Numbered from the stretch's first letter, positions 48,846-59,190 are shown. The stretch: 64,000 bases of DNA from Corynebacterium uropygiale (GCF_021568315.1 NZ_JAKGSI010000001.1:620001-684000); one strand, 5' to 3'. The notes: generated from the sequence alone by a model not told the origin. Made by a program: numbers and translations.

Positions 48846-49538
48846 ATGCAGATGAGCGCCGCTGAGCTCCGTCACCGGGAATTGACGCAGGAGCTCTACG
48901 ACATTGGCGATGAAGTGGCCGGCTACCTGGAGAACCTCATTGAAGCGGTGGAGGACTGGGACGGAGAGCTCGTGGCGGATTGCCTCGCGGAGCTCGAGGA
49001 GATCTGCGAGGACGCGGCCCGCGACTCCCGCACGTGCACCGCGGAGCTCGACGGCCTCCGCCGCGCCCTCACCTCGGGCCTGAAGAAGGGGCGCTTCTCC
49101 GTCCGGGGGCACGTCCCCACGGTGGATCACCCGGGTTTCTGGGAGGCCCCTGGTTTGGAGGCCCGCCACCCGCTGACCTCCTCACCGCTGTCGGTGCCGG
49201 ACTTGGCGCGCACCCTCCAGGCCCGCACGGCCACGACGGCCGAGACCCTGCGGGCCTACGTGGACTACTGCCTGGATCAGACGGCCTATGGCATCGAGGA
49301 GCTCGGCCAGCTGGACCTTCCCCGCTTCTACCGCGAGCTGGAGCGGGAGACCCGCACCGTGGCCTGCGCGTGGCTCGCTGCCGTCGCGGAAGCCCACCCT
49401 GGCTACACCCGCACGATGCGCGGCCAGCACCCACCGGAGTTCCTCTCTGAGCGGGCGCGGATTGACGCTGTCGTCGCGCGAGTGGCGGCCCGGAGGGGGC
49501 ATGCGGCCACTGCCTCGGGCGGCCACTACGCTTCCTAG
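48846..49538 (+). CDS. conserved-looking 230-aa protein of unknown function
   Basis: I do not recognise a family. The protein is predicted mostly helical: two long helices at about residues 5-75 rich in Glu/Leu, a middle part (SGLKKGRFSVRGHVPTVD, about 76-95), and a C-terminal helical half. It has no signal peptide or membrane segment. The ATG at 48846 is preceded by GGAAGGAG (about 10 nt). It ends 2 nt before hemW, so the two genes are probably co-transcribed, and it lies between fadD and hemW. Codon usage looks like the core genome. A role next to HemW (haem handling) is only a guess from position. Confidence 0.75.
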   Translation: MQMSAAELRHRELTQELYDIGDEVAGYLENLIEAVEDWDGELVADCLAELEEICEDAARDSRTCTAELDGLRRALTSGLKKGRFSVRGHVPTVDHPGFWEAPGLEARHPLTSSPLSVPDLARTLQARTATTAETLRAYVDYCLDQTAYGIEELGQLDLPRFYRELERETRTVACAWLAAVAEAHPGYTRTMRGQHPPEFLSERARIDAVVARVAARRGHAATASGGHYAS

Positions 49539-49540
49539 GT

Positions 49541-50719
49541 ATGACTTCTGAGGGCCCCGCTGCGCCGCCCTTCGGCGTGTATATTCACGTTCCCTTCTGC
49601 GCGACGCGCTGCGGCTATTGCGACTTCAACACCTACACCCCCGGCGAGCTCGGCACGGCTGCCGGCCCGGACAGCTACCTCGACGCTCTCGAGGAGGAGC
49701 TGCGGCTCGGCCGCGCGGAGGTGGGCGATCGCCCGGCGGAGACGGTGTTCATCGGCGGGGGCACGCCCTCCCTGCTGGGGGCGGAGGGCCTCGCCCGCAT
49801 TCTCGACGCCATCCGCTCCACCTTCGGCCTCGCCCCCGGGGCGGAGGTCACGACGGAGTCCAACCCGGAGTCCACCTCCCCGGCCTTCTTCGCCGGCCTG
49901 AGGGAGGCGGGCTATACGCGGATCTCGCTGGGGATGCAGTCGGTCTCTCCGCACGTGCTGCAGGTGCTGCAGCGCCGGCACACCCCGGGCCGGGCCCTGG
50001 CGGCGGCGCGCGAGGCCCGCGAGGCCGGATTTGCCCATGTCAACCTCGACGTTATTTACGGCACCCCGGGGGAGAGGGACGAGGACGTCGTCGAGACCAT
50101 CGAGGCGGCGCTGGCAGCGGGCGTCGACCACGTCTCCGCCTACTCGCTCATCCTCGAGGACGGGACGGCCATGGCGCGCAAGGTGCGCCGCGGGGAGCTC
50201 CCGGCCCCGGACCCGGATGTGCAGGCGGATCGCTACGGGATCATCGACGGGCTGCTCAGCGATGCCGGATTTCGCTGGTATGAGGTCTCCAACTGGGCTC
50301 TCCCCGGCGGGGAGTGCCGCCACAACCTCATCTATTGGACCGACGGCGACTGGTGGGGCGCCGGCCCCGGCGCGCACTCCCACGTTGGCGGGCGGCGTTT
50401 CGCGAATGTCAAGCACCCGGCGCGCTATGCCCGGGAGCTCGGCGAGGGGCGCCTGCCGATCGCGATGAGCGAGGAGCTGAGCGCGGAGGATCGGCACACT
50501 GAGCGCATCATGCTGGGGCTTCGGCTGCGTCAGGGGGTGGCGGAGAGCCAGCTCTCGCCCGCGGCGGCGGGGGTGATTGAGCCCTATGAGCAGCGCGGAT
50601 TGCTGCGTCGCGAGGGGGGACGGATCCGGGTGAGCGGCGAGGGGAGGCTCCTGGCGGACGGCATTATCGCGGACCTGCTTTTAGCAGAGGAGGGGCGAGT
50701 CTGCCAGAATGGGGCGTGA
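49541..50719 (+). CDS. hemW: HemW-type radical SAM haem chaperone
   Basis: The 392-aa protein has the radical SAM motif HVPFCATRCGYCDF (about residues 16-29) and the C-terminal HemN-like domain, with GGGTPSLL and TTESNPES in the barrel. HemW differs from HemN (coproporphyrinogen oxidase) in carrying only three motif Cys, CxxxCxxC, as here, and delivers haem to enzymes. It starts 2 nt after the unknown 230-aa gene and ends 48 nt before hrcA, the usual neighbour in Gram-positive bacteria. Confidence 0.9.
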   Translation: MTSEGPAAPPFGVYIHVPFCATRCGYCDFNTYTPGELGTAAGPDSYLDALEEELRLGRAEVGDRPAETVFIGGGTPSLLGAEGLARILDAIRSTFGLAPGAEVTTESNPESTSPAFFAGLREAGYTRISLGMQSVSPHVLQVLQRRHTPGRALAAAREAREAGFAHVNLDVIYGTPGERDEDVVETIEAALAAGVDHVSAYSLILEDGTAMARKVRRGELPAPDPDVQADRYGIIDGLLSDAGFRWYEVSNWALPGGECRHNLIYWTDGDWWGAGPGAHSHVGGRRFANVKHPARYARELGEGRLPIAMSEELSAEDRHTERIMLGLRLRQGVAESQLSPAAAGVIEPYEQRGLLRREGGRIRVSGEGRLLADGIIADLLLAEEGRVCQNGA

Positions 50720-50767
50720 GCCGCGGTCCGCGCACACACTGATCACCACGGAGGAGGTGCCTGCGAG

Positions 50768-51805
50768 ATGGCTGGAGAGACTGCCCGCCGCCGCCAGGAG
50801 GTGTTGAGGGCGATCGTTGCTGATTACATCGCCTCGCAGGAGCCGGTGGGTTCGAAGGCGCTGCTGGAGCGGCACCACATGCCGGTGTCCTCGGCGACGA
50901 TCCGCAATGACATGGCGGTGTTGGAGTCGGAGGGCTACATCGTGCAGGAGCACGCCTCCTCAGGCCGGATCCCCACGGAGAAGGGGTATCGGCGCTTCGT
51001 GGATGATCTGCACGAGATCAAGCCGCTCAGCCGCGCCGAGCGCCATGCCATCATGAGCTTCCTCGAGGAGGGCGTGGATCTGGAGGATGTGCTGCGCCGC
51101 AGTGTGCAGCTGCTCAGCCAGCTCACTCGGCAGGCGGCGGTGGTGCAGCTGCCCACGCTCACGGTCTCCCGGGTGAAGCACTGTGAGGTGGTGGCGCTCA
51201 CCCCGGTGCGGCTGCTCCTCGTGCTCATCACGGACACGGGCCGCGTGGATCAGCGCAACGTGGAGTTGCCGGCCCCGCTCGACGCTGACTCCGTCCACCG
51301 CGTGCGCGACCTCCTCAACTCCGCGCTCGTGGGCAAGACGCTGCAGGATGCCTCCAGCTCCCTCGCGGATCTGGCCGCCAGCGCCCCCGCGGAGCTGCGC
51401 GCGGCCGTCGTCTCGGCGTGCACGGTGCTCATTGAGACTCTCGTGGAGCAGCCGAGTGATCGGATCATCCTCGCCGGCGCTTCGAATCTCACCCGCGGGG
51501 CGCGCAGCCTTCCCTCGGGTTTGCCGACGGTGATCCAGGCCCTCGAGGAGCAGGTTGTGGTGCTTAAGCTGCTGGCGAATGTGCGGGACCCGGGCGATGT
51601 CACGGTGCTCATCGGGGAAGAGAACGCGGCCGAGCAGTTGCACGGGGCATCCGTGGTCACCTCCGCTTATGGCGCGGGGGCGGGCTCGGGCGCGGCCCTG
51701 GGCGGCATGGGTGTTGTGGGCCCCACATTTATGGACTACACGGGAACAATCGCGCGGGTGTCCGTTGTTGCGAGGTATGTGAGCCGAGTCCTCGCCGGGG
51801 AGTGA
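50768..51805 (+). CDS. hrcA: heat-inducible transcription repressor HrcA
   Basis: The repressor binds CIRCE operators of groEL/groES-type genes and is released on heat shock. The 345-aa protein has an N-terminal winged HTH (about 1-75: [35 protein letters not shown]) and the GAF-like dimerisation and inserted domains to the end ([11 protein letters not shown]). The ATG at 50768 has GGAGGTG upstream. It is followed by dnaJ after 119 bp. No CIRCE inverted repeat was recognised in front of hrcA here. Confidence 0.96.
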   Translation: MAGETARRRQEVLRAIVADYIASQEPVGSKALLERHHMPVSSATIRNDMAVLESEGYIVQEHASSGRIPTEKGYRRFVDDLHEIKPLSRAERHAIMSFLEEGVDLEDVLRRSVQLLSQLTRQAAVVQLPTLTVSRVKHCEVVALTPVRLLLVLITDTGRVDQRNVELPAPLDADSVHRVRDLLNSALVGKTLQDASSSLADLAASAPAELRAAVVSACTVLIETLVEQPSDRIILAGASNLTRGARSLPSGLPTVIQALEEQVVVLKLLANVRDPGDVTVLIGEENAAEQLHGASVVTSAYGAGAGSGAALGGMGVVGPTFMDYTGTIARVSVVARYVSRVLAGE

Positions 51806-51924
51806 GGCGGGGAGTGGAGCGGGAGCAATGTCTGTTCCCGCGGTCCCTGCCGGTAAACTGTTCCGGCGATCGGGGTGCGAAGGTTCGTCTTTGACCTGTT
51901 GAAGGAAGGAAGTTTAGTCAGACT

Positions 51925-53073
51925 GTGGCGCGTGACTATTACGGAATCCTTGGCGTGGATAAGTCCGCGACTGACCAAGAGATTAAGAAGGCCTACCGGA
52001 GGCTTGCCCGGAAATACCATCCGGATGTGAACCCTTCGGAAGAGGCGGCGGAAAAGTTCCGGGAGGCCACCGAGGCACACGAGGTGTTAACTGACCCGGA
52101 AAAACGCCGGATCGTCGATATGGGGGGAGACCCCCTGGACCACGGAGGTCGTGGGGCGCCCGGTGGCGCCGGCGGCTTCGGAGGCTTCGGCGGCGGTTTT
52201 GGCGACATATTCGAAGCCTTCTTCGGCGAGCACGCCGGAGGTTCTCGTGGTCCGCGCTCTCGCGTTCAGCCCGGAAACGACGCTTTGCTGCGAGAAAGCA
52301 TCACGTTGGAGGACGCGTTCCAAGGGGTGCGCAAGGACATCGTCGTGGACACCGCCGTGTTATGTGACCACTGCGGTGGAACCGGCTCGGAGTCCCGCGC
52401 CAAGCCGGTGACCTGTGACCAGTGCGGCGGCACCGGCGAGATCCGGGAGATGCAGCGCTCCTTCCTGGGGAACGTCATGACGACGCGCCCCTGCCCGAAG
52501 TGCCAGGGCTTCGGCGAAATCATCCCGGATCCCTGTTCCCGCTGCGGCGGGGCGGGCCGGGTGAAGAAGCGCCGCACCCTCGTGTGCAACATCCCGGCCG
52601 GCATCCGCGACGGCATGCGCATCCGCATGGCCGGGCAGGGCGAGGTCGGCCACGGCGGCGGCCCTGCCGGCGACCTCTACGTCGAGGTCGCTATCCAGCA
52701 GCACCCGGTCTTTAGCCGCGACGGCGATGACCTCCACATGACCGTCCGCGTCCCCATGGTTGACGCCGCGCTGGGCACGGACCTCTCCGTGGACGGCCTG
52801 GGCGGGGAGAGCATCAACCTCACCATCGACCCCGGCACGCAGCCCGCCGATCACATTCGCCTCCCCGAGGCCGGCATGCCGCATGTTCGCTCGGGTCAGC
52901 GCGGGGATCTCATTGCCACGGTGGACGTCGTCGTGCCCCGGGAACTCGACCAGCGCTCGCGCGAGCTCCTGGAGAAGGTGCGCGAGCACCGCAGGGAGGA
53001 GGTCGCCGTCAACAGCGCCGACGACGGCGAGGAGTCCCTCTTCAGCCGCCTGAGGAATAAGTTCCGCCGATGA
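51925..53073 (+). CDS. dnaJ: chaperone DnaJ (second, HrcA-linked copy type)
   Basis: This is a DnaK co-chaperone. The 382-aa protein has the J domain (about 1-70) with HPD in KYHPDVN, a Gly/Phe-rich linker (about 75-110), four CxxCxGxG zinc repeats (from CDHCGGTG to CSRCGGAG, about 145-210) and the two C-terminal substrate domains. GTG at 51925 gives [12 protein letters not shown]. This hrcA-linked form corresponds to DnaJ2 of actinobacteria. It overlaps rsmE by 4 bp. Confidence 0.95.
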   Translation: MARDYYGILGVDKSATDQEIKKAYRRLARKYHPDVNPSEEAAEKFREATEAHEVLTDPEKRRIVDMGGDPLDHGGRGAPGGAGGFGGFGGGFGDIFEAFFGEHAGGSRGPRSRVQPGNDALLRESITLEDAFQGVRKDIVVDTAVLCDHCGGTGSESRAKPVTCDQCGGTGEIREMQRSFLGNVMTTRPCPKCQGFGEIIPDPCSRCGGAGRVKKRRTLVCNIPAGIRDGMRIRMAGQGEVGHGGGPAGDLYVEVAIQQHPVFSRDGDDLHMTVRVPMVDAALGTDLSVDGLGGESINLTIDPGTQPADHIRLPEAGMPHVRSGQRGDLIATVDVVVPRELDQRSRELLEKVREHRREEVAVNSADDGEESLFSRLRNKFRR

Positions 53074-53825
53074 GCCTGGCCACGTATTGCGTCGAGGACC
53101 TCGCGGAGCAGCTGGCCGCGGGCGGGTCGCTGCGCCTGCGCGGGCCGGAGGGTCGCCACGCGATCACCGTGAAGCGGGTGCGCGAGGGCGAGGAGATCAT
53201 GCTCATCTCCGGGACGGGAACGTGGGCGCGCGCCCGCGTCGACTCCCTGCTGGGCAAGGAGGAGGCGCTGCTCAGCGCCCTCGATCACGGGGAGGCCCCC
53301 GAGCCGCGGCCGCGTGTCACCGTGGCTCAGGCCCTGCCGAAGTCGGAGCGCTCGGAGCTCGCGATTGACCTGGGAACCCAGGCTGGGGCGGATGCCTTCC
53401 TGCCCTGGCAGGCCGAGCACTGCGTGGCCAAGTGGTCCGGTGCGAAGAAGGTCGAGCGAGGCTTAAGCAAGTGGCGGCACGCGGCCCTCGCCGCCGCCAA
53501 GCAGTCTCGACGCCTCCGCGTCCCCACCATCAGTGACGTGCACTCCACCGCGCAGCTCGTGGAAGCGATCCGGGATCTCCGCTCTCGCGGGGGCGTGGCC
53601 CTGCTCCTCGAGGGCGATGCGGGGCAACCGATTGCGGAGTGCGATCTCGACGTCCCCGAGGTGCTGCTCGTCGTCGGCCCCGAGGGCGGGATCAGCCCCG
53701 CGGAGCGGGCGGAGCTCGGTGCGGCAGGTGCACAGGAGGTGCGCCTGGGCCCGGAGGTGCTGCGTACCGCGAGCGCAAGCATGGTGGCGCTCGCTGCGAT
53801 CGGCGTTTTAACGCAGCGCTGGTAA
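53070..53825 (+). CDS. rsmE: 16S rRNA (uracil-1498-N3)-methyltransferase
   Basis: This enzyme methylates U1498 of 16S rRNA with SAM. The 251-aa protein has an N-terminal PUA-like domain (about 15-75; [19 protein letters not shown]) and a SPOUT trefoil-knot domain (about 80-250; [16 protein letters not shown] and [16 protein letters not shown]). Length fits. The ATG overlaps the dnaJ stop (ATGA). The dnaJ-rsmE-phoH-ybeY order is the conserved actinobacterial one. Confidence 0.95.
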   Translation: MSLATYCVEDLAEQLAAGGSLRLRGPEGRHAITVKRVREGEEIMLISGTGTWARARVDSLLGKEEALLSALDHGEAPEPRPRVTVAQALPKSERSELAIDLGTQAGADAFLPWQAEHCVAKWSGAKKVERGLSKWRHAALAAAKQSRRLRVPTISDVHSTAQLVEAIRDLRSRGGVALLLEGDAGQPIAECDLDVPEVLLVVGPEGGISPAERAELGAAGAQEVRLGPEVLRTASASMVALAAIGVLTQRW

Positions 53826-53873
53826 GGTGACCGGCAGTAATACTCTCGAGGAGAAGGTAGGCGCAGGAGCTAG

Positions 53874-54920
53874 GTGACTACTACGGGACGCTTTCGGGCG
53901 GCACGCCGTCGGGTGGATGTCGTGACGAAGACGGTGGATATTGCAGAGGACGCCGCGCCGGAGGTCTTCGGCATTCATGATGGGCACCTCGCGATCATCG
54001 AGGACATGGTCGGGGTGGACTGTCGGGCGAGGGGGGCAACGCTCACGCTCCGCGGGCCGGGGAATCGGGTGGCCCACGCGCTGCGCGTCGTGTCGGAGCT
54101 GGAGGCGCTGGCGGAGCGCGGGCACGCCGTGAGTCCGGACGCCGTGCGCCACACCATCTCGCTTGTCGCGGCGGAGGATCCGGCCTCGGTGGCGGATGCC
54201 CTCGGGCATGAGATTCTTTCGTGCCGCGGCAAGGTCATTGCGCCGAAGACGGTGGGGCAGCGCAGGTACGTCGATGCCATTGATGAGAACACCATCGTTT
54301 TCGGCCTCGGACCTGCGGGAACCGGGAAGACCTACCTGGCGATGGCCAAGGCCGTCCAGGCGCTCCAGGCCAAGGAGGTCTCACGGATCATCCTCACCCG
54401 GCCGGCCGTCGAAGCGGGGGAGAAGCTCGGCTTCCTCCCCGGCACCCTCAATGACAAGATTGACCCCTACCTCCGCCCCCTCCACGATGCCCTGCGCGAC
54501 ATGGTGGATCCGGAGACGATCCCGCGCCTCATGGACTCCGGGATCATCGAGGTGGCCCCGCTGGCCTACATGCGCGGGCGGACGCTCAACGACGCCTTCG
54601 TCATCCTCGACGAAGCCCAGAACACCACCCCCGCCCAGATGAAGATGTTCCTCACCCGCCTGGGCTTCGGCTCGACGATGGTCGTCACCGGCGACATCAC
54701 GCAGGTGGACCTTCCGCACGGGCAGCTCTCGGGCCTGCGGGTGGCCCGTCGAATCCTCCGCGACGTCGAGGGCATCCACATCGCGGAGCTTGGCAGCGCC
54801 GATGTGGTGCGCCACCACCTCGTGACCCGCATCATCAACGCCTACGAGGAGCATGATCGGCTCCGCGCGGTGGGCTGGGAGAAAGAAGAAGAGGCAGAGA
54901 TTCCTGGGAGTGAACGATGA
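53874..54920 (+). CDS. phoH: PhoH-family ATPase
   Basis: The 348-aa protein is a PhoH (YbeZ-type) ATPase thought to assist YbeY in rRNA processing and RNA turnover. It has a KH-like N-terminal part (about 30-120) and the P-loop domain: Walker [14 protein letters not shown] (about 145-157), [17 protein letters not shown], Walker [16 protein letters not shown] at 53874 has GCAGGAGC six nt upstream. It overlaps ybeY by 4 bp. In corynebacteria it has been linked to phosphate starvation; no Pho box was seen here. Confidence 0.93.
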   Translation: MTTTGRFRAARRRVDVVTKTVDIAEDAAPEVFGIHDGHLAIIEDMVGVDCRARGATLTLRGPGNRVAHALRVVSELEALAERGHAVSPDAVRHTISLVAAEDPASVADALGHEILSCRGKVIAPKTVGQRRYVDAIDENTIVFGLGPAGTGKTYLAMAKAVQALQAKEVSRIILTRPAVEAGEKLGFLPGTLNDKIDPYLRPLHDALRDMVDPETIPRLMDSGIIEVAPLAYMRGRTLNDAFVILDEAQNTTPAQMKMFLTRLGFGSTMVVTGDITQVDLPHGQLSGLRVARRILRDVEGIHIAELGSADVVRHHLVTRIINAYEEHDRLRAVGWEKEEEAEIPGSER

Positions 54921-55483
54921 GCATCGAGGTCTTTAATGAATCCGGCGAGGCCAGCGTCAATGAGTCCATGCTCATCGACGTCATGAGCTACGCCCTCCGC
55001 CGCCTCGACGTCCACCCGGACGCCGAGGCCAGCATCCACATCGTGGACCTAGAAACCATTGCTGACCTCCACGTTCGCTGGCTCGATCTGGAGGGCCCCA
55101 CCGACGTCATGAGCTTCCCCATGGACGAGCTCACCCCGGGCTCCGCCATGGGCGGGCGCCCCGATGCCCCCGACGCCGGCCCCGCGATGCTCGGCGATAT
55201 CGTCCTCTGCCCCGCCTTCGCCGTCAACCAGGCCAAGGCCGCGGGCCACGACCTCGGCCACGAGCTCGCCCTCCTCACCGTCCACGGCACCCTCCACCTC
55301 CTCGGCTATGATCACGCGACCCCCGCCGAGGAGCGTGAGATGTTCGCCCTCCAGAATGAGATCCTCGCCGATTGGTACGACGACCTCGCCCGCCGCGAGG
55401 TTTCCTACCAGCCCCGACCCACCGGTCCGGCGGCCTTCCCCGAGGCCTCCCAGCGCAGCGACATCTTCGCGGATGGTGAATAG
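54917..55483 (+). CDS. ybeY: endoribonuclease YbeY
   Basis: YbeY acts in 16S rRNA 3' maturation and ribosome quality control. The 188-aa protein shows the zinc motif [11 protein letters not shown] (about residues 118-128) and the preceding [10 protein letters not shown]. The length fits the actinobacterial YbeY with a C-terminal extension. The ATG overlaps the phoH stop by 4 bp, and its own stop overlaps the next gene's GTG by one base, so phoH-ybeY-corC are coupled. Confidence 0.95.
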   Translation: MSIEVFNESGEASVNESMLIDVMSYALRRLDVHPDAEASIHIVDLETIADLHVRWLDLEGPTDVMSFPMDELTPGSAMGGRPDAPDAGPAMLGDIVLCPAFAVNQAKAAGHDLGHELALLTVHGTLHLLGYDHATPAEEREMFALQNEILADWYDDLARREVSYQPRPTGPAAFPEASQRSDIFADGE

Positions 55484-56832
55484 TGCTCCACTATCCCATT
55501 GCCGTCCTCGTCCTCGTCACGGTGCTCGCCCTGGGCTTCGCGGGGCTCGTCGGCACCCTGGAGTCCGCGGTCTCCTCGATTTCGCGCGCCCGCGTCGAGC
55601 AGCTCGTCAAGGATGAGCGCCGCGGCGCCCGCGCTCTCCTCCACGTCGTCGACGAACGCGCCGTTCACATCAACCTCCTCGTCCTCCTGCGCACCCTTCT
55701 CGACGCCACCGCCGCGATCTTTGCCGCCGCGGTGGCCTCCCGGCTGTGGCATGACTCGGGCTGGGTGATCGTCGCCGCGATCGTCGCCGTCGGCCTGGTC
55801 TCCTTCGCGATCATCGGCGTCTTCGGCCGGACACTGGGCCGCAAGAACCCGTACACGATCTGCCTCTCCTCGGCGGTGGTGTTGCAGATGGCGGCCCGGA
55901 TCTTCGGGCCGATCACGAAGATGCTCATCTGGGTGGGCAACATCCTCGCGCCGGGGCCGGGCTTCCGCGATGGCCCCTATGCCACGGAGGTGGAGCTCCG
56001 TGAGATGGTGGACATCGCCCAGGAGCACGGCGTCGTCGAGATCGAGGAACGCAAGATGATCCAGAACGTCTTCGACCTCGCATCGACCACCGCCCGCATG
56101 GTCATGGTCCCGCGCCCGGAGATGATCTGGATCGAGGCCGATAAAACCGCTGGTCAGGCCACCTCGCTGTGTGTGCGATCGGGACACTCGCGGATCCCGG
56201 TCATCGGGGAGAATACCGATGACCTCGTGGGCGTGATCTACCTCAAGGACCTCGTAGAAAAGACGTATCACCTGGCCGACGGCGGGCGCTCCGTCACTGT
56301 CGCGGAGGTCATGCGCGAGCCCGTCTTTGTCCCGGATTCCAAGCCCCTCGACGCGCTCCTCCACGAGATGCAGGTGGCCCGCAACCACATTGCCATCCTC
56401 GTCGACGAGTACGGGGCGATCTCCGGCCTCGTCACCATCGAGGACATCCTGGAGGAGATCGTGGGGGAGATCAGCGACGAGTATGACGCCCTCGAGCTCG
56501 CCCCCGTTGAGCGGGTGGGGGAGCGCCAGTGGCGCTGCGTGGCCCGGCTGAGCCTCGATGACCTGCGCGAGGCGCTGGAAGAGGACATCGAGGAGGAGAT
56601 CAGCTTCAGCGAGGACACCCTCGACCAGGTGGATACCGTCGCCGGCCTCGTGGCCTATGGCATGGGCCGGGTCCCGCTGCCCGGAACCTCCGTCACAGTG
56701 GAGGGGCTGACACTTACCGCGGAGGGAGGCACGGACCGGCGCGGACGGCTCCGCGTCAACACGGTTCTGGTTGAGCTGCCGGAGCGCTCGCCCCAGGATC
56801 CCCGGGGCGAGGGCGAGGACGGGGCCCGCTAG
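55483..56832 (+). CDS. CNNM/CorC-type membrane protein (DUF21-CBS-CorC_HlyC)
   Basis: The 449-aa protein has an N-terminal DUF21 membrane domain with about four helices (about 1-165), a pair of CBS domains (about 200-330; MVPRPEMIWIEADKTAGQ, VDEYGAISGLVTIEDILEEI) and a C-terminal CorC_HlyC domain (about 345-430). Related proteins act in Mg2+/Co2+ efflux or homeostasis, though they are often named hemolysin. GTG at 55483 overlaps the ybeY stop. Its end overlaps the convergent LURP-one-like gene by 4 bp. Confidence 0.92.
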   Translation: MLHYPIAVLVLVTVLALGFAGLVGTLESAVSSISRARVEQLVKDERRGARALLHVVDERAVHINLLVLLRTLLDATAAIFAAAVASRLWHDSGWVIVAAIVAVGLVSFAIIGVFGRTLGRKNPYTICLSSAVVLQMAARIFGPITKMLIWVGNILAPGPGFRDGPYATEVELREMVDIAQEHGVVEIEERKMIQNVFDLASTTARMVMVPRPEMIWIEADKTAGQATSLCVRSGHSRIPVIGENTDDLVGVIYLKDLVEKTYHLADGGRSVTVAEVMREPVFVPDSKPLDALLHEMQVARNHIAILVDEYGAISGLVTIEDILEEIVGEISDEYDALELAPVERVGERQWRCVARLSLDDLREALEEDIEEEISFSEDTLDQVDTVAGLVAYGMGRVPLPGTSVTVEGLTLTAEGGTDRRGRLRVNTVLVELPERSPQDPRGEGEDGAR

Positions 56833-57434
56833 GATCCGGAGGCCGTCGTCACCACCGTCATGAGCTGGCTTTCCTTCTTCAGCTGGTGGAGGTCCACGGC
56901 GATCGCCACGCCGACGCAGAGCAGACGCTCCTCCTCCCCGAGCCCCTCGCGGAAGCTCAGCACGTAGGAGGCGGCGTCCACCATCTCCGCGCGCACCCCG
57001 GACCACTGGCGCGACATGCTCATCCACGTGGCCGTGGGGTCCTTCTCATCAGAGCTCAGGCGAAACTCCCGGTCAGAGAGCGAACCGATGACGTCGAGCT
57101 CCTCCTCGCCCGCGCAGGTGACGTGAAGTGAGGTGCCCTTCCACCCGTGGCGGCTGATGACGCGGGCGAGCTCCGTGCCCTCGGGGCTGAGGATCTCGAA
57201 GGAGTCGCGCAGGACGTTGACGGGGTCGGTGATGGTGAGGAGATGATCGCCGTCTGGCTCGCTGACGAGGTGCACCCGGCGGTTCCCCATGAGGAGGCGG
57301 CGGGCCGTCGAGCCCTGGGCCTCACTCCGCGCAATAGTGCGACCCTGCGGGGTGGCGAGGACGAGGCCCTCGCGACGACGCTTCCGAGGCCGCGTGAGGT
57401 GAAGAGTGGAGAGGGATCGGAGTGCGTCAGTCAT
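56829..57434 (-). CDS. LURP-one/scramblase-related protein
   Basis: The 201-aa protein resembles the tubby-like beta barrel of LURP-one-related and phospholipid-scramblase-like proteins: repeated short strands with RVHLVSEPDGDHLLTITDP, RDSFEILSPEGTELARVISRH and FRLSSDEKDPTATW. It has no membrane helix or signal. Function in bacteria is unknown. The ATG at 57434 gives MTDALRSLSTLHL. It is divergent from era and interrupts the otherwise conserved corC-era order on the other strand. Assignment rests on overall pattern only. Confidence 0.6.
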   Translation of the reverse strand: MTDALRSLSTLHLTRPRKRRREGLVLATPQGRTIARSEAQGSTARRLLMGNRRVHLVSEPDGDHLLTITDPVNVLRDSFEILSPEGTELARVISRHGWKGTSLHVTCAGEEELDVIGSLSDREFRLSSDEKDPTATWMSMSRQWSGVRAEMVDAASYVLSFREGLGEEERLLCVGVAIAVDLHQLKKESQLMTVVTTASGS

Positions 57435-57512
57435 GGTGCCATTTGTACACGACTATGATCACCCACTAGAACCTCTTCCGACACAGTCCCAGCGAATATC
57501 CAGGAGATAATC

Positions 57513-58430
57513 ATCAACTTCACTGACACGCCGGACGGCTTCCGCTCCGGCTTCATGAGCTTTGTCGGCCGCCCGAATACCGGCAAGTCCACCCTCACGA
57601 ATGCGCTCGTGGGGCACAAGATCGCCATCACGGCGAACCAGCCCGAAACGACACGCCACCCCATCCGCGGGATCGTGCACCGGGAGGACGCGCAGATCGT
57701 CGTCGTGGACACGCCGGGGCTGCACCGCCCGCGCACTCTCCTGGGGGAGCGGCTCAACGAGATCGTCAAGGACACCTACTCGGACGTCGATGTCATCGGG
57801 CTCTGCGTGCCGGCGGATGAGAAGATCGGGCCGGGAGATCGCTGGATCCTCGAGGCCGTCCGCAAGGTCGCCCCGCGGACCCCGCTCCTGGGGATCGTGA
57901 CGAAGATCGACAAGGCCAGTCGTGACGAGGTGGCCGCCCAGCTCGTCGCGCTCCATGAGCTCCTCGGCGAGAACGCGGAGGTCGTCCCCGTCTCCGCGCG
58001 TTCCCACGAGCAGCTCGACGTCCTCCTCGACGTCGTCACCTCGCTGCTGCCCGAGGGGCCGCGCTTCTACCCGGAGGATCACCTCACGGACGAGGACGTG
58101 GAGACCCGCATCGCCGAGCTCATCCGCGAGGCCGCTCTCTCGGGCCTGCGCGACGAGCTCCCGCACTCCGTTGCGGTGGAGGTGGACGAGATCCTGCCGG
58201 ACCCGGAGCGGGAGGGCGTCCAGAATGTCCACGCCGTGATCTACGTGGAGCGCCCGGGCCAGCGGCGCATCCTCGCAGGCCCTGATAATCGACGGCTGCG
58301 GCGCATCGTTTATCAGGCGCGCCCCGCCATCATGGAGCTTCTCGGCACGAACGTCTACCTTGACCTGCGGATGAAGGTGCTAAAGAACTGGCAGTCCGAT
58401 CCGAAGTCCCTCGGCCGGTTGGGCTTCTAG
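57513..58430 (+). CDS. era: GTPase Era, with possible AUC start
   Basis: Era binds the 3' end of 16S rRNA and supports 30S assembly. It has G1 GRPNTGKST, G3 DTPGL, G4 TKID and a C-terminal KH domain ending in VLKNWQSDPKSLGRLGF. The conserved N-terminal DGFRSGF lies before the first ATG (57555), and no ATG, GTG or TTG occurs in frame between the stop at 57456 and that ATG. AGGAG at 57502-57506 is 6 nt before an ATC at 57513, which would give 305 aa, the family length. An AUC start is therefore proposed; a sequence error or a start at 57555 (291 aa) are alternatives. RecO follows directly. Confidence 0.85.
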   Translation: MNFTDTPDGFRSGFMSFVGRPNTGKSTLTNALVGHKIAITANQPETTRHPIRGIVHREDAQIVVVDTPGLHRPRTLLGERLNEIVKDTYSDVDVIGLCVPADEKIGPGDRWILEAVRKVAPRTPLLGIVTKIDKASRDEVAAQLVALHELLGENAEVVPVSARSHEQLDVLLDVVTSLLPEGPRFYPEDHLTDEDVETRIAELIREAALSGLRDELPHSVAVEVDEILPDPEREGVQNVHAVIYVERPGQRRILAGPDNRRLRRIVYQARPAIMELLGTNVYLDLRMKVLKNWQSDPKSLGRLGF

Positions 58431-59171
58431 GTGGCCCGCCGCGGCAGCTACCGGGACCGGGCGGTCGTCGTCCGCACCTATGATTTCGCGGAGGCCGATC
58501 GGGTGGTGGTCCTGCTCACCCGCGAGCACGGGGTTGTGCGAGCGGTGGCGCGCGGGGTGCGGCGGGCGAAGTCGCGCTTCGGCTCGCGGGTGCAGCTGTT
58601 CGTCGACCTCGACGTCCTCCTCTACCCGGGCGCCAACCTTGCCACGCTGAGCGGCGCGGACACGGTGCACTTCTATGGCTCGGGGATTATCGAGGACTAC
58701 GAGCGCTACACGGCGGCGTGCGCGATCCTGGAGATCGCCGAGGGACTCGCCCACGCGGACCCGGACCCCCGACTCTACGAGGCCGTGGTGGACGCCCTGG
58801 CCCGCATGCAGCACAGCCCGGAGCCGGTCCTCGAGCTCGACGCCTTCGCGCTCACCGTGATGAGGGTGTCCGGCTGGGCCCCGCAGCTTTTCGCCTGCGC
58901 CCAGTGCAATGCCCCGGGCCCCCACCACTCCTTTCACCCGGCCTCGGGCGGGGCGGTGTGCTCCCACTGCCGCCCGCCCGGCTCCTTCGATGTGGACCCG
59001 GAAGTCCTCCACCTTATGTGGTTGCTCTCCGAGGGGCACCGCGGGATGGTCCTTGGTGCCGCCCGCGCGCATCCCGAGTACCTCCACCAGATTCATCGTC
59101 TCACGGTGAGCCACCTCCGCTGGCACGCTGAGGTGCGCCTGCCGAGCCTCGCTATTTTCGACCGGGGTTAG
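58431..59171 (+). CDS. recO: DNA repair protein RecO
   Basis: RecO helps load RecA on single-stranded DNA with RecR. The 246-aa protein has an N-terminal OB fold (about 1-80; [20 protein letters not shown]) and a helical domain with a Cys4 zinc site (CAQC about 160-163 and CSHC about 182-185). GTG at 58431 abuts the era stop, so translation is coupled. This era-recO-uppS order is conserved in actinobacteria. Confidence 0.95.
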   Translation: MARRGSYRDRAVVVRTYDFAEADRVVVLLTREHGVVRAVARGVRRAKSRFGSRVQLFVDLDVLLYPGANLATLSGADTVHFYGSGIIEDYERYTAACAILEIAEGLAHADPDPRLYEAVVDALARMQHSPEPVLELDAFALTVMRVSGWAPQLFACAQCNAPGPHHSFHPASGGAVCSHCRPPGSFDVDPEVLHLMWLLSEGHRGMVLGAARAHPEYLHQIHRLTVSHLRWHAEVRLPSLAIFDRG

Positions 59172-59190
59172 GGATGGCACAATAGTCCCC

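Noticed and set aside
50720-50767. CIRCE operator before hrcA
   Set aside because: The TTAGCACTC-N9-GAGTGCTAA inverted repeat is not present in the gap.
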